Below, piece by piece: positions 15,985 through 26,357 of a DNA stretch of 64,000 nt. Position numbers and translations under genes: made by a program. Origin of the DNA: Allomuricauda sp. F6463D (GTDB lineage Bacteria; Bacteroidota; Bacteroidia; Flavobacteriales; Flavobacteriaceae); assembly GCF_023015965.1 (NCBI RefSeq), contig NZ_JALKAN010000001.1, positions 1,262,160 through 1,326,159 on the forward strand, in the 5' to 3' direction. Within the stretch, counting starts at the first letter, position 1. Each line of letters starts with the position of its first letter. Under the pieces are notes generated by a model, which ran no database searches, was not told the origin of the DNA, and worked only from the letters and a program-made list of their open reading frames with translations.

Positions 15985-18900
15985 TCATCTTCGCAATGAA
16001 AAATGCCCGGTATAGGTCTTTCCGTTATCATACACATATTTGAACCAATAATCGGTTGAGGGCATAGGCCTTCCCAAGATGGTTCCATCCCAACCCGAGC
16101 CTTGGGGGGATAGTTGCACAAGAAGTTTGCCATATCTGTCATACAAAAACAATTGGGCATCTGAATAGAGTTCACCGCCTATGATGTTCCAGTTTTCATT
16201 GATGCCATCCCCATTGGGACTAAAAAACTTCTGATATCCTATGGCAATGACCTCCTCACTGATTGTTCGACAACCCAAGGGGTCTCGAACATAGACCGTA
16301 TACTCCCCGGGGAACACCTCAAATTGGTTTGAGCTTTGGTAGGTCCAACCGTCGATGGAATATTCAAAATCACCTGTGCCAAAAGCTTCCACCGTCATGG
16401 TAACCCTATCTGAAAAACCATCAGTAGTCACTTCAAAACTTTCTGGGGCACCAGATGACAAAACCTCGAATGATACCGTGCTGGAACAACTTACACCGTT
16501 TTTCGTTTCGGTTACTGTCAAAAAATAGGTGCCCAATTGGTTCACATTGAGCGTTTGTCCATTCCCGATTACATTTCCATCTGCATATTCCCATAGATAG
16601 CTTTCGAACGTACCTGCATCCAATACCAAATCGGGACTATCAGGGCATATCACGAATATTTCCTGCAAATTAGAGCTGGGCAAAGGATTTACAATAAGAT
16701 CAAAATTGGTGATGTCATAACAAGAGGACAAATCTTTGTGTTCTACCCTTGCGTAAATCGTTTCCGTCATGGCCACGTTGAAATATTCCTCCTTGGCAAG
16801 CTTCTCCCCCCCGATTATCGCATTTTGTTCGGTGGGATAATAAGTAACTTCGTAGGTGGATATGTCCTGTCCATTCAACACCTCACTATCCTTTTGGGAT
16901 AAATCGATTGCAAAACTTCCCGTTTCAGCATCGTTACATAAAACTATATCCGAAGGTGGATATGCCGTTGGTGCATCAAACACTTCTATATCAAAACTGC
17001 CCACTGCATAACAAGCAGTGTTGTTGGAATTGTTCAATCTAAAATATACGGTTTGTGGATTCGAGGTATTTTGATAATTGCCATAAATGGGGTTTTGTTC
17101 CAAGCTTGCATCGGCTTCTGATTCATAAAAAGCATGTGAGGTACCGCTTAGACTTGCGGCAATCTCATCGGCCTTTTGGTCCAGATCAAAAGTGTACTGG
17201 CCATCGTTGTCATTGTCACAGACCAGCCAATTGGAGACCTCTGGCACTTCCGGCACATCATAAATGTTCAATTGGAACGAATTTGTATCATAACACAAAA
17301 TATTCTGGGCATTGGACACACGGACATATATCGTTTTTTGATATTGATTGCTTGTAATTACGTTAGGTAACGGGGCTATGTTGCCATCTGCATCTGCTTG
17401 GGATTCATGATAACTTAGAATTACGCTACTTGCACTTTGCGTTCCCAAAACTTCACTATCGACATCAGAAAGATTAAATTGAGCGGTTCCATCATTGTCC
17501 GGGTCACAAATTTCCAAATTGGTTGGCTTGTTGGCCACCACTTGGTCGATGACCCCTACGGTAAATCTCCCCGTTTCAAAACATTCGGGATAGGTCGTAT
17601 TTTCAATTCGGTAAAAAATGGTCTCGCTCATGACCGAAACACTATGATCGGCATTCAAGGGATTGGTTCCGTTATCCGCATCGGATTGTGAGTCGTAATA
17701 GGACACATTGAAAACACTTTTATCCTGCCCGTTTAAAATTTCTACGTCCTTGGCTGCCAAATCAAAGGAGTATGTCCCGTCCGAGTCATCATCACAAACA
17801 ATCCAGTCCGTAGGATTGAACAATTGAGGGGCTAGTTTTACAATGACATCGAAGCTTGTGGTATCAAAACAGCTAAAATCATTGCCATTGGACACACGTG
17901 CAAAAACGGTTATTGTGCCCCGGTCAAATTCCAGTTCAGATGGAAGGGCGTTCACATTGTTGTCCGCATCACTCTGATTGGCAAAATATGTAACTTGGTA
18001 AGCATTGGCATCCTGGGTGTCCAAGACCTGTGCATCCAAAGTGCTCAAATCAAATATATGTGTGTCTGATAGCGAACATACCTCGACGTCAGTGACGGCA
18101 ATTGCCTCAGGGACTTCGGAAATCGTCAATTTTATGGATTCCGTATTGATCCGTGCGCCCTCGGTAACAGTCAAGGTGACATCATAGGTTCCCGTAGCGG
18201 CATAGGTATGGGATGGATTGGTATCGATAGATGTGTTACCGTCACCAAAATCCCAAAGAAACGTTGCCAAAGGGTTGTCTATTGCAGTAGAAAATTCGGT
18301 CAGCTCTCCCAAACAGGTGTTCTCAAAATCAATATTTCCTTTAAGTGAACTGATATTGGAGATAAACGTGGGCAGTCCCAAAAAACCCTTCATACCATTC
18401 AGGTACAAATCATCATATCTATAATCGCAAGCCGTTCCCAGCGCATTTGGATTATGAATTATATCCAAATACTCTTTGCGCACCTTTACCCCGTATATTT
18501 TGCCATCCGGCCCCAACTGGAGGGAACCAAAGGATTCTCCCAATCTCTCCTTGAGGATTACTTTGGAGTTTTGAACATCAGATTCAGTGCCCGCTTCTAG
18601 GTCAAATTGACAAACACCTTCGTAGTAATTAACATATAACAGTCTATTGTTTGGCGAAAATTCCACACCATAAGGATTAACTACTGGTACGGTAACAGGG
18701 TTTGATATTTCGCCAGTGGTCTCATCAAAATCGAAAATTTCCACTTCCCATCCATTGGCTGTCGCGAGCCTGGTTCCATCTGGCGATATCTTTATTTGCC
18801 CAGTAATCCTGTAATACGGACCGTTTCCAGCTCCGACTGCGCTTATCACTGGTGTATTGCTTATGCCTGTAGCAGTTACCTCAAATGCCACAAACTCATT

Positions 18901-19455
18901 ACTGTCATACCTTTGCGAAATCACCCAATAATCATCAGAATCCTTTTTTTTGTACGCAGCTACCCTTTCAGGAATTTTGTCCATAAGTTGGATGTTTTTA
19001 ACGGAAACATCTCCAAGGCCTCCATCCAAGGACATATCCACTATTGAATATTGTAAACCATCCGTGGGCACAATTGTTGCCCCAACTATTATAACATCCA
19101 CGGTAAAGATATAATATAGTGTAAGACTACCAGGAACGGGCACAATTATTGCGGAATGGGTACTGGAGGAATCCCCAAACAGTCCTGTACCATTGGGCAT
19201 AAGTTGATGGTCTTTGTTGTAAACATTGATTCCATCGGTATAAAAAAGTAGATTGCCCCCATTGTCTGAAATTGTGGCACAACCTTCGTCGGTAAACAGC
19301 TGACCATAGGTAACGGCAACTGGAGATCCGCTGTTGAAATCCACACCTGCATTATACCCAAAATACCAATGGTTGGCCCTATTCTGTGCTTGTGCCCCAA
19401 CGGATGATAGCAACAAAAAAAGAGAGGAGCAAAATGTAATTTTTCGTAGGTTCAA
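15985..19455 (-). CDS. T9SS-exported surface protein with propeller-like N-terminus, PKD domain and five tandem repeats
   Basis: This 1,156-residue protein has a Sec signal (residues 1-23). Its N-terminal region (about 25-370) has propeller-like blades (for example DNGGNLLFYTDGINVYNKD and FSPNNRLLYVNYY). A PKD domain lies near 390-430 (FLWDFGDGNTS... HTYAATGTYDVTLTV). Five homologous units of about 93 residues follow (about 440-910), each opening with a Cys-Asp/Ser pattern (WIVCDDDSDGTYSFDL) and ending in a C-Y/F-x-T strand. The last 80 residues are the gliding motility-associated type B T9SS signal (FFSPNGDGINENW... YDRYGKLL... TGHFSLRR). It lies inside the island, upstream of the secretion genes on the same strand, and is probably an adhesin. 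Confidence 0.88.
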   Translation of the reverse strand: MNLRKITFCSSLFLLLSSVGAQAQNRANHWYFGYNAGVDFNSGSPVAVTYGQLFTDEGCATISDNGGNLLFYTDGINVYNKDHQLMPNGTGLFGDSSSTHSAIIVPVPGSLTLYYIFTVDVIIVGATIVPTDGLQYSIVDMSLDGGLGDVSVKNIQLMDKIPERVAAYKKKDSDDYWVISQRYDSNEFVAFEVTATGISNTPVISAVGAGNGPYYRITGQIKISPDGTRLATANGWEVEIFDFDETTGEISNPVTVPVVNPYGVEFSPNNRLLYVNYYEGVCQFDLEAGTESDVQNSKVILKERLGESFGSLQLGPDGKIYGVKVRKEYLDIIHNPNALGTACDYRYDDLYLNGMKGFLGLPTFISNISSLKGNIDFENTCLGELTEFSTAIDNPLATFLWDFGDGNTSIDTNPSHTYAATGTYDVTLTVTEGARINTESIKLTISEVPEAIAVTDVEVCSLSDTHIFDLSTLDAQVLDTQDANAYQVTYFANQSDADNNVNALPSELEFDRGTITVFARVSNGNDFSCFDTTSFDVIVKLAPQLFNPTDWIVCDDDSDGTYSFDLAAKDVEILNGQDKSVFNVSYYDSQSDADNGTNPLNADHSVSVMSETIFYRIENTTYPECFETGRFTVGVIDQVVANKPTNLEICDPDNDGTAQFNLSDVDSEVLGTQSASSVILSYHESQADADGNIAPLPNVITSNQYQKTIYVRVSNAQNILCYDTNSFQLNIYDVPEVPEVSNWLVCDNDNDGQYTFDLDQKADEIAASLSGTSHAFYESEADASLEQNPIYGNYQNTSNPQTVYFRLNNSNNTACYAVGSFDIEVFDAPTAYPPSDIVLCNDAETGSFAIDLSQKDSEVLNGQDISTYEVTYYPTEQNAIIGGEKLAKEEYFNVAMTETIYARVEHKDLSSCYDITNFDLIVNPLPSSNLQEIFVICPDSPDLVLDAGTFESYLWEYADGNVIGNGQTLNVNQLGTYFLTVTETKNGVSCSSTVSFEVLSSGAPESFEVTTDGFSDRVTMTVEAFGTGDFEYSIDGWTYQSSNQFEVFPGEYTVYVRDPLGCRTISEEVIAIGYQKFFSPNGDGINENWNIIGGELYSDAQLFLYDRYGKLLVQLSPQGSGWDGTILGRPMPSTDYWFKYVYDNGKTYTGHFSLRR

Positions 19456-19517
19456 GTAGATATGGTTAGTATTATTAAAGCAAAATAGGATTTTTCCTTC
19501 AATGTCCCAAAGTTTTT

Positions 19518-20318
19518 CTATATAATGCGCCCTTTATAGGCATACAGATCAAGCAGAAACAAGACATTGAAAAGCAGCTGACAGCGCCATTGATTTTACA
19601 TGCAAGAAATGGCTTATCCCCAAAAATAAATCCGTAAATGTGCCTCTAGATAAATCTTGCTTTTTGAAAAACAAATAGTTCTTCTTGACAACCTCTTGAT
19701 ATGGGTTCGTATGGTTAGGTTATGCCGTTCTATACGATTTGTACAATACTGAAAACGTCTATGGATTTCTTTGGGAATTAAACGTGGGTAGATGTTCAAT
19801 TTGTCGGTGTAAATCCTTTTGGGATACAATGATAGTATCTTGTCCATGAGTGGTTGAATATTTGCCTTGGTTTTGTTCCCAACAAAAAAATCAATGACTC
19901 TTTTTGTTTCTCTTTCAATGGCATAGGTCACCCAAATTGTGTTGGTCTTTTGCCCTACAAAACTCCATAGCTCATCAACTTCGTAAATACCACCATGCTT
20001 TGCTATGCATGGCGACTTTATACACTTACTTATTTTTATTATTCTGGTGAGTACCGTTTTGGTCGAAATGTCCAAGATCCTTGAAATGCTCCGTACGCCA
20101 CAACCTTCTTTTAACAAGGTTTTAATAAGTGAATCCACTTGGGGCTCATAGGCTTTGTATTTGTATTGCAATTGAAATGACTTTTGGCATATTTTGCACT
20201 TGTAGCGCTGATTGCCTTTTTGTTTTCCATTCTTTATGGCATATCCATTACAGTTGGGGCAGCGTTTCTTTTCCATCCACTAATGTACCACACGATAATG
20301 AAATGAAGCATTATATAG
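19518..20318 (-). mobile_element. IS1-family insertion sequence (ends tentative)
   Basis: The element contains the transposase gene at 19614-20276. CTATATAATGC at 19518-19528 is exactly inverted at 20308-20318, and similarity continues imperfectly inward for about 8 bases. The roughly 800-bp length suits IS1. I could not find a convincing 8-9 bp target duplication outside these arms, so the ends are provisional. It sits between the candidate immunity gene and the T9SS surface protein. Confidence 0.5.
19614..20276 (-). CDS. IS1-family transposase
   Basis: This 220-residue protein has an N-terminal zinc ribbon (CPNCNGYAIKNG... YKCKICQKSF), a helix-turn-helix region (about 68-90, GVRSISRILDISTKTVL) and a DDE/IS1 catalytic core beginning with YEVDELWSFVGQK. 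TDKLNIYP supplies the second Asp, and the basic RIERHNLTIRTHIKRLSRRT region holds the final Glu. It is a single uninterrupted frame, unlike E. coli IS1, which needs frameshifting. It appears intact and possibly active. Confidence 0.9.
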   Translation of the reverse strand: MEKKRCPNCNGYAIKNGKQKGNQRYKCKICQKSFQLQYKYKAYEPQVDSLIKTLLKEGCGVRSISRILDISTKTVLTRIIKISKCIKSPCIAKHGGIYEVDELWSFVGQKTNTIWVTYAIERETKRVIDFFVGNKTKANIQPLMDKILSLYPKRIYTDKLNIYPRLIPKEIHRRFQYCTNRIERHNLTIRTHIKRLSRRTICFSKSKIYLEAHLRIYFWG

Positions 20319-20481
20319 CAAGGCTTAATGAATTTTCTTAGTACAAAGAACCCCATACATTGCCAAAAACCAGTATCTGGAGAGATTCCAAAATACTGGC
20401 TTTTAATTATTTAAATTCAGTAATAAATAAAACAACTATTTTACTACGTTACCGAAGTGGTTTTATATTTCATTTTATATC

Positions 20482-21165
20482 TTATTTACTTTTTATTAAA
20501 AAATACTTTTGGTCAACTTTATGATTATTTATCGCAACTAATTTATGCCCTTGAACTAACCATTTTGTTTTAATTAAATCATATAAAGCATTCCTGTATT
20601 TATTAGGTGTTAAAACTATTTTCATATTAGTATTAACATACTTATCGATTTTTTTATCATAAATCTCCGAAGTAGGAGTAACTATTTTTATTTTATCAAT
20701 AAACTGTGGTTTCGTTTTTATTTCTCCTGAAAACTGAACAATATATTTTTCTTTACTATTGATAAATAAAGAATCTCCTACCAGAAAATCATTTTCTTTA
20801 TCAACTAAAGTTAAATTGATTGTATCCGTTACTCTCTCTCCATACAACACATCAATTTTGCCATCAATTTTCTCGGGCGGTATATTAAAAGATAAATTCA
20901 ATGTGTCTTTTTTTAGACTCCAAATACCCTTAAATGACTGCTTCCCATAAAACTCTACTTCTAGATTGTAGCTAACAACATTGTTAGGAAGTAAAATAAT
21001 TTCCTCGCTATTTGGGGTTTTATATGGAGAATCATCTTTAATATATTTTCCTAATATATTATCAATTTGTATATCTTCTTGAGCCTGTATCTGTTTTTTA
21101 ACACTACAACAAGAGATAAGTAATGATAAAAAGATTAGACTAAAAATTTTAATTTTTACCATCAT
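20482..21165 (-). CDS. Small lipoprotein, candidate immunity protein for the RHS tip
   Basis: The start at 21165 (or 21162) gives a typical lipoprotein signal (FSLIFLSLLISCCSV, with a Cys18-Cys19 pair counted from the 21162 start) and about 227 residues, beta-rich with Lys and Ile. The first 17 bases overlap the 3' end of the RHS gene, so both are translated from one message. The DNA is clearly more AT-rich than the rest of the island, like the 3' end of the RHS gene. Cargo-specific genes directly behind polymorphic toxins usually encode immunity proteins, and a lipoprotein would protect against a toxin acting in the periplasm. No known immunity family is recognised. Confidence 0.6.
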   Translation of the reverse strand: MMVKIKIFSLIFLSLLISCCSVKKQIQAQEDIQIDNILGKYIKDDSPYKTPNSEEIILLPNNVVSYNLEVEFYGKQSFKGIWSLKKDTLNLSFNIPPEKIDGKIDVLYGERVTDTINLTLVDKENDFLVGDSLFINSKEKYIVQFSGEIKTKPQFIDKIKIVTPTSEIYDKKIDKYVNTNMKIVLTPNKYRNALYDLIKTKWLVQGHKLVAINNHKVDQKYFLIKSK

Positions 21166-24100
21166 ATGTTTTTCCATTAATTCTAAAGGCATGCCCATTT
21201 TTAGATGCTAGTTTATTTAATGCCTCATTTTTTTGTTTTTTAGTTCCTTTAAGTTTAAGATATATTTGTATTCTAGCATGTTCACTTACACTTTGTGGTG
21301 TTCTAGGATGATTAGCATAAGGAGAATTAGCATCATTGTTTAACTCATTATACGTGTCATAAGATGTTCCTGGCTCAATAGCATTTTGCCTTCTATAAGC
21401 ATTCCATTCATCAGCCAAATCAACACCAATTAATTTACTTGTAGTTGTAGGGCTTCCATCATTTAATCCAGTAAGTCCTTGGTCAAATTGGTATGCGTGC
21501 TTGATTTCGTGTCCTAATAAACCAAATCCATTTCCTAAAGGTGCTTTTATATTAACAACTCCTGTGTTAAAATTATATGTAGTTTGTCCACTTGATGCAA
21601 AAGCTCCTGCATCTTCAATATTATAACCTTGATTAGAGCCCATTAACGTATTCACTTCATCTATAGAACCTTGCAATTCTGAATTAGCACCTTCTAAACC
21701 ACCTATTAAACCGTTTAAATTAGCAACTGCATCTTCAGAAAGTCCACCATCATCAATTAAACCTTGTAATTGTTCAATACTTTTATTATTCTTATCCATC
21801 TGCTGTCTAGAATTTCTTTGAAAAGACATCGCTGTAAAAAGAGATTGGAAATTCACAAAGTAGTTCCCATCAACATCATAGTTCAATACAGGATTATTAT
21901 TAGCATAATGATAAGGCGAATTAGATAAATATTTTTCAGCCAACCCATCTACACCGAACCATCTTCCTAAACTTGCATCATAATTTCTTGCTCCATAATC
22001 ATACATATTTAAACCTAATTCCTCTTGATGCTCTTTTCCGTTGTATTTGTACTTATGTTCCGTACCGTTCACGACATTATTGTATCCTTTGTGTTCAAGT
22101 CCAAAGGGATAGTAGTTGTTTTCCTCCACTATCTCGATGTCCTCTTGATAAATCTTGAAATTGTCAACATAACAGGTGGTGGTCGTGCCATCATCACTAG
22201 CTGTGGACTTCTCAAAATAAACCCGTATATATTCGCCTGTCAAGGTCAGATCCAATTCATAATGTCCATCTTCCATACCTACTATCCTATCCCGGTCAGC
22301 GTTATTTTCCCACACACCGTTAATCCGTTCTCGAACAAAGAAAGTCGGGGTTACCATATTCCCTTGTTCAAAATCAAATTCGATGTGAATCGGGATACCT
22401 GGGGTAATGTTATAGTACTTGCTTGCACTGTTCCAACGATTGGTAATTGAGATGTTCAGTTTTTGATTGGCATTATTCAGTGTTGTGGTACCGCTTGGGG
22501 ACCATCCACCAGTTTCTGTTTCAAAATAAAATTGATCATCAACAGATTGATTTACGTATGACAACCTTACATTACCTAAATGATCCTTATATTGATAGAT
22601 ATAGTCGTAACCGCCTTGACCGTCCGGGGTTACATACCCCTCAGGTTGGCTAAAGAATTGTAAATTTTCACTACCCAAAGCCCCAGAGTATATATAATTA
22701 CCGGCATATTGTGTTACAGAACCAGCAGCAGATTTTTCCAATTTGGCACCCATCGCATCATAAACATACGAAATTGTTCCTAAACCTGTTACAATTTCCG
22801 TAGGAAGATTCAGATGGTTATATGTTATATCATTGGCTTGTATTCCTTTATTGAGGTCCATGATCATATTGCCATTGGTATCGTAGGCAAAATCGTTACC
22901 AGAGGTGTTTCCATCATTAAAACCATAGCCAACACTTGTGGCATCTGAAACCGATAACAATTTGTTTCCACTGTCATAAGAGTAGACCAAATCATCCATT
23001 AGATCAAAACTAGTGGCCCCACTATTGGTATGGCCCATTCGCTTCAATTTTTCAATATTTCCATTTTTATCATAGGCAATATCAGACTCAGAATACCTGT
23101 GAGCTTGTGAATTATCACCAATATTAAAGGCCGCCAATTGAATTCGGTTCAATGCATCGTATTCGTAGCGATACCTTCTCAATACATTGTCATTACCCGT
23201 TTTCCAGTCTGTCTCGGCAATATTTCCATTAAAGAGGGGTTGACCACCGTATTCCGTCTGGTTATAATTAATGCCAAAAGCAAATATATCGCTACCCAAT
23301 GAACCTGAATCGTTGATGGACTTCAACCACCCTCTAACATTGTAAGCATAATCGACCTTCTGTAGCGGATTGCTCAACGCATTTCCCACATTCTTGGTAA
23401 CCAGTTGCCCAAGGGCATCGTACTCGTTAAAGAAAAGAGTCTCTGTATTACCATCAAGTGTTTGCTTTTGAAGTACCAAACGCCCTGAATGATCGTACTC
23501 AAAAGTATCTATTGTAGTTATGGTAGGGATTCCACTTTTGGTATGCACCGTTTGTTGTTCCAACGGCTTTCCAGCAAAATCCAACTCAGTTTTTACAACA
23601 TCGGTGGTTCCCAAATAAGGATTCTCGGTTTGCACCCAAATGGCCCTTCCCTTTTTATCATAAACGGTTAAGGTCGTAATCCATAGGGAATTCTCCAACA
23701 CACGAACTTTTGAAGCCATGGCCAGACCGGTAACATCTGTGGCTTGGTCTTGGCCCAATACCTGGCCTGCAGGTTGGGTGATTCCATCCCTGGTGGAATC
23801 GTACCCGTCATAATAATTAATAGTATGTAACTCCGTTAATGAGCCCAATGTTGGATATCCGTTGCCATTGTAATAAAGTGAAACACCGTCCACAGTAGTA
23901 CCACTGCCCGACTGTTCTGTCCATTGCAAAGAAGCATTGTCTGCAGCACTCTGTTCTGCTTGCCTGCTACCCCCATTTACCATACCGGTAAAGGCTACGC
24001 GCCCAAGGGCGTCATATCGGGTAAACAGCCATTTGCCCTGTCCGCTCAATCGGGCGTCTTGCGTCATTATCGGCTGGTCCATTTTATTGTATACGATGTG

Positions 24101-26356
24101 CTCCCAGCCTTTTCCCGGTATCTTCTTTTCCACCAATCGGTTTTTGCCATCATATTTATATTGATAGCTTAGTTCATTGAGTTCGGCGATGGATACGCCA
24201 TCGAATGTTTTTACTTTTGGTGGCAGTACATAGGTAAGGTTTCCAAAGTTATCATATACATAATATGTGTCATGCGCCACCTCGTCCTCCCCAGGATCCA
24301 AGGTATTATTGTTATCATTGGTGTCAAAAGGAGCATAGGTCCGCTTGAGCACTACCCTTCCTTGCTTATCGGTAAATTCTTCTGTGGTGTGCAGTTTGCT
24401 CAAGGTACCGTCATGGTTTTCGTCCTTGGTAATGTACTTGTTTAATTCACCTGCATTATAATAGACGTTACCTGAGCCATCAATCAGTGAAGGCTCATAG
24501 ATATTGTTGGTATAGCTGGTCGTTACGCTGAAAAGCCTGACCTCATTGGTGATATTGGTACTATATTCAAATTCGATCTCGTGGTCGTTGCCCAATTGCC
24601 AATCTTCGCCAGGTGATGCCTGTTTGATTATGCGGTTCAATGGAGAGGACTCCATTTCCTTTTGTGAAAATGGATTTGGCGTACTTCCCATATCTGATGC
24701 ATAATTTGCAACATAATAAGCCTCTGTATCTGATTCAGCGGATGAGCGGTACGTCCCCGTAGCACCGTTGGAAGCTTTATAGGGCAACCATTCTTTGTCA
24801 CTTCGCCCAAATGCATCGTATCCGATGTGAGTTACAATATCCTTTCCTACGGGGGAGCCCTTGATTGCTATTTGCTGCATTGGTCTGCCAAGGCCATCGT
24901 AATATGCAATGGCTTCCATAACATCACTACTCCGATTGATTTGTGCAGCACTCGATTTTTCCCGTTGATATGTTCTTGAATACACATAGTTTTCATCACT
25001 AAAGGTCACCGATTGATAATCACATCCAGTTGATGGGCCAAATTCGAATGGACAAGAATCCGTATTGTTGGAAACAAACCCACTAGGTTGTGTACAGGAT
25101 GCCACGGTTTCGGAATCATCACCAAAACCATCCCCGTCGATATCGGCATACCAGATTGGTGGAGCCGTAACTGTAACTTTTATGGAAGAGGTAAATTTTG
25201 TTTGCCCACATGAAACCACTTCCCTACGGTACCACCTATCAGCGGAAAGACCGCTGGGCGGGTTGTAGGTCGTCGATGTGGCTCCGCTGATATCCCCCCA
25301 TCCACTACTGCCATTGTCGGAATATTGCCATTGATAAGCATAGGTTCCACTCCCTCCAGAGGGTAATGAACTACTGCCTAGAGTCGAGGGATTACCTGAA
25401 TAACAAATGGTATGACCACCATTTATACTTCCACTGGAAAGTTCCGGATATATGGTTACTTTGTGACTCCCTGTATATTTCGTCTGTCCACAGGATTGAA
25501 CCCGTTTTCGGTACCACCTGTTCGTGGTAAGACCACCTGGAGGATCGTAGGTAGATCCCGTTGCACCACTACTTATATTTGTCCAACCACTGGTCCCATT
25601 ATTCGAATATTGCCATTGATAGCTGTAATTGCCATCCCCACCTGAAGAAGATGCAGCGAGACGAATATTCTTGGGGTTTCCTCCAGAACATATAAAAGAT
25701 TCCCCGCCCACAATACCAGGATTGAGTTCATCGTACACATCTACCTTTATATAACTGGTATAAGCAACATTACCGCAAGAAGACGCGGCCCTTCGATAGT
25801 ACCTATCCGAAGTAAGCCCATTGGGAGGATTATAGGATGATGAAGTGGCCCCTGTGATGTTACTCCACGAACCAGGAAACGTAGCAGATTGCCATTGATA
25901 ACTTATTCTTCCGGAACCACCGGAAGCGGAAGTGGCATTTCCCAAGGTAGTTGGATTTCCTCCATAACAAATATATTGCCCTCCACCATTAATGTTACCT
26001 GCATTTACAGTACTACAAACACTAACAGATTTTTTGACATTGTAAACATTAAAAAACTCATCTCCAATTTGACAAGAAACCAAGGTAGTTCCTGTATTAT
26101 TAAATGTAACATTGGCTGGATACCCATTCGAATTTGGATTTTGACCTCCTACGTTAGCACCGTTAGTGGCTGACCAATTCAATGTTGCTATATTGGGGCC
26201 ATTGACGTAATATGTTTTGGACTCACCAGTATTTGCACTGGACGGACCTGTAAGGCTATACTGGGCACTTGTGCCATTTGGTATAAAAAATACCAAAACC
26301 AACAACAAGGCACATCCAAAAAAATTATTTGATACTATTCTCTTTAAGGTTGACAT
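21149..26356 (-). CDS. RHS/YD-repeat polymorphic protein (DUF6443) with HExxH metallopeptidase-like C-terminal tip
   Basis: This 1,735-residue protein has a Sec signal (about 1-32), then three Ig-like repeats of roughly 90 residues (about 115-395, with SYQWQ/YQWQYS and YNPP/YDPP motifs). A DUF6443 region starts near 450, followed by many YD repeats and the RHS-associated core near 1415-1490 (YYPFGLEH... MYDYGARNYDASLGRWFGVDGLAEK). The unique tip (about 1495-1735) contains LLGHEIKHAYQFDQG with His1616, Glu1617 and His1620, then DEWNAYRRQN (Glu1650), a plausible third zinc ligand. The tip DNA is more AT-rich. RHS cages usually release their tip as a toxin. It has no T9SS C-terminal signal. It is the third gene of a four-gene operon. 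Confidence 0.85.
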   Translation of the reverse strand: MSTLKRIVSNNFFGCALLLVLVFFIPNGTSAQYSLTGPSSANTGESKTYYVNGPNIATLNWSATNGANVGGQNPNSNGYPANVTFNNTGTTLVSCQIGDEFFNVYNVKKSVSVCSTVNAGNINGGGQYICYGGNPTTLGNATSASGGSGRISYQWQSATFPGSWSNITGATSSSYNPPNGLTSDRYYRRAASSCGNVAYTSYIKVDVYDELNPGIVGGESFICSGGNPKNIRLAASSSGGDGNYSYQWQYSNNGTSGWTNISSGATGSTYDPPGGLTTNRWYRKRVQSCGQTKYTGSHKVTIYPELSSGSINGGHTICYSGNPSTLGSSSLPSGGSGTYAYQWQYSDNGSSGWGDISGATSTTYNPPSGLSADRWYRREVVSCGQTKFTSSIKVTVTAPPIWYADIDGDGFGDDSETVASCTQPSGFVSNNTDSCPFEFGPSTGCDYQSVTFSDENYVYSRTYQREKSSAAQINRSSDVMEAIAYYDGLGRPMQQIAIKGSPVGKDIVTHIGYDAFGRSDKEWLPYKASNGATGTYRSSAESDTEAYYVANYASDMGSTPNPFSQKEMESSPLNRIIKQASPGEDWQLGNDHEIEFEYSTNITNEVRLFSVTTSYTNNIYEPSLIDGSGNVYYNAGELNKYITKDENHDGTLSKLHTTEEFTDKQGRVVLKRTYAPFDTNDNNNTLDPGEDEVAHDTYYVYDNFGNLTYVLPPKVKTFDGVSIAELNELSYQYKYDGKNRLVEKKIPGKGWEHIVYNKMDQPIMTQDARLSGQGKWLFTRYDALGRVAFTGMVNGGSRQAEQSAADNASLQWTEQSGSGTTVDGVSLYYNGNGYPTLGSLTELHTINYYDGYDSTRDGITQPAGQVLGQDQATDVTGLAMASKVRVLENSLWITTLTVYDKKGRAIWVQTENPYLGTTDVVKTELDFAGKPLEQQTVHTKSGIPTITTIDTFEYDHSGRLVLQKQTLDGNTETLFFNEYDALGQLVTKNVGNALSNPLQKVDYAYNVRGWLKSINDSGSLGSDIFAFGINYNQTEYGGQPLFNGNIAETDWKTGNDNVLRRYRYEYDALNRIQLAAFNIGDNSQAHRYSESDIAYDKNGNIEKLKRMGHTNSGATSFDLMDDLVYSYDSGNKLLSVSDATSVGYGFNDGNTSGNDFAYDTNGNMIMDLNKGIQANDITYNHLNLPTEIVTGLGTISYVYDAMGAKLEKSAAGSVTQYAGNYIYSGALGSENLQFFSQPEGYVTPDGQGGYDYIYQYKDHLGNVRLSYVNQSVDDQFYFETETGGWSPSGTTTLNNANQKLNISITNRWNSASKYYNITPGIPIHIEFDFEQGNMVTPTFFVRERINGVWENNADRDRIVGMEDGHYELDLTLTGEYIRVYFEKSTASDDGTTTTCYVDNFKIYQEDIEIVEENNYYPFGLEHKGYNNVVNGTEHKYKYNGKEHQEELGLNMYDYGARNYDASLGRWFGVDGLAEKYLSNSPYHYANNNPVLNYDVDGNYFVNFQSLFTAMSFQRNSRQQMDKNNKSIEQLQGLIDDGGLSEDAVANLNGLIGGLEGANSELQGSIDEVNTLMGSNQGYNIEDAGAFASSGQTTYNFNTGVVNIKAPLGNGFGLLGHEIKHAYQFDQGLTGLNDGSPTTTSKLIGVDLADEWNAYRRQNAIEPGTSYDTYNELNNDANSPYANHPRTPQSVSEHARIQIYLKLKGTKKQKNEALNKLASKNGHAFRINGKTYDGKN

Positions 26357-26357
26357 C

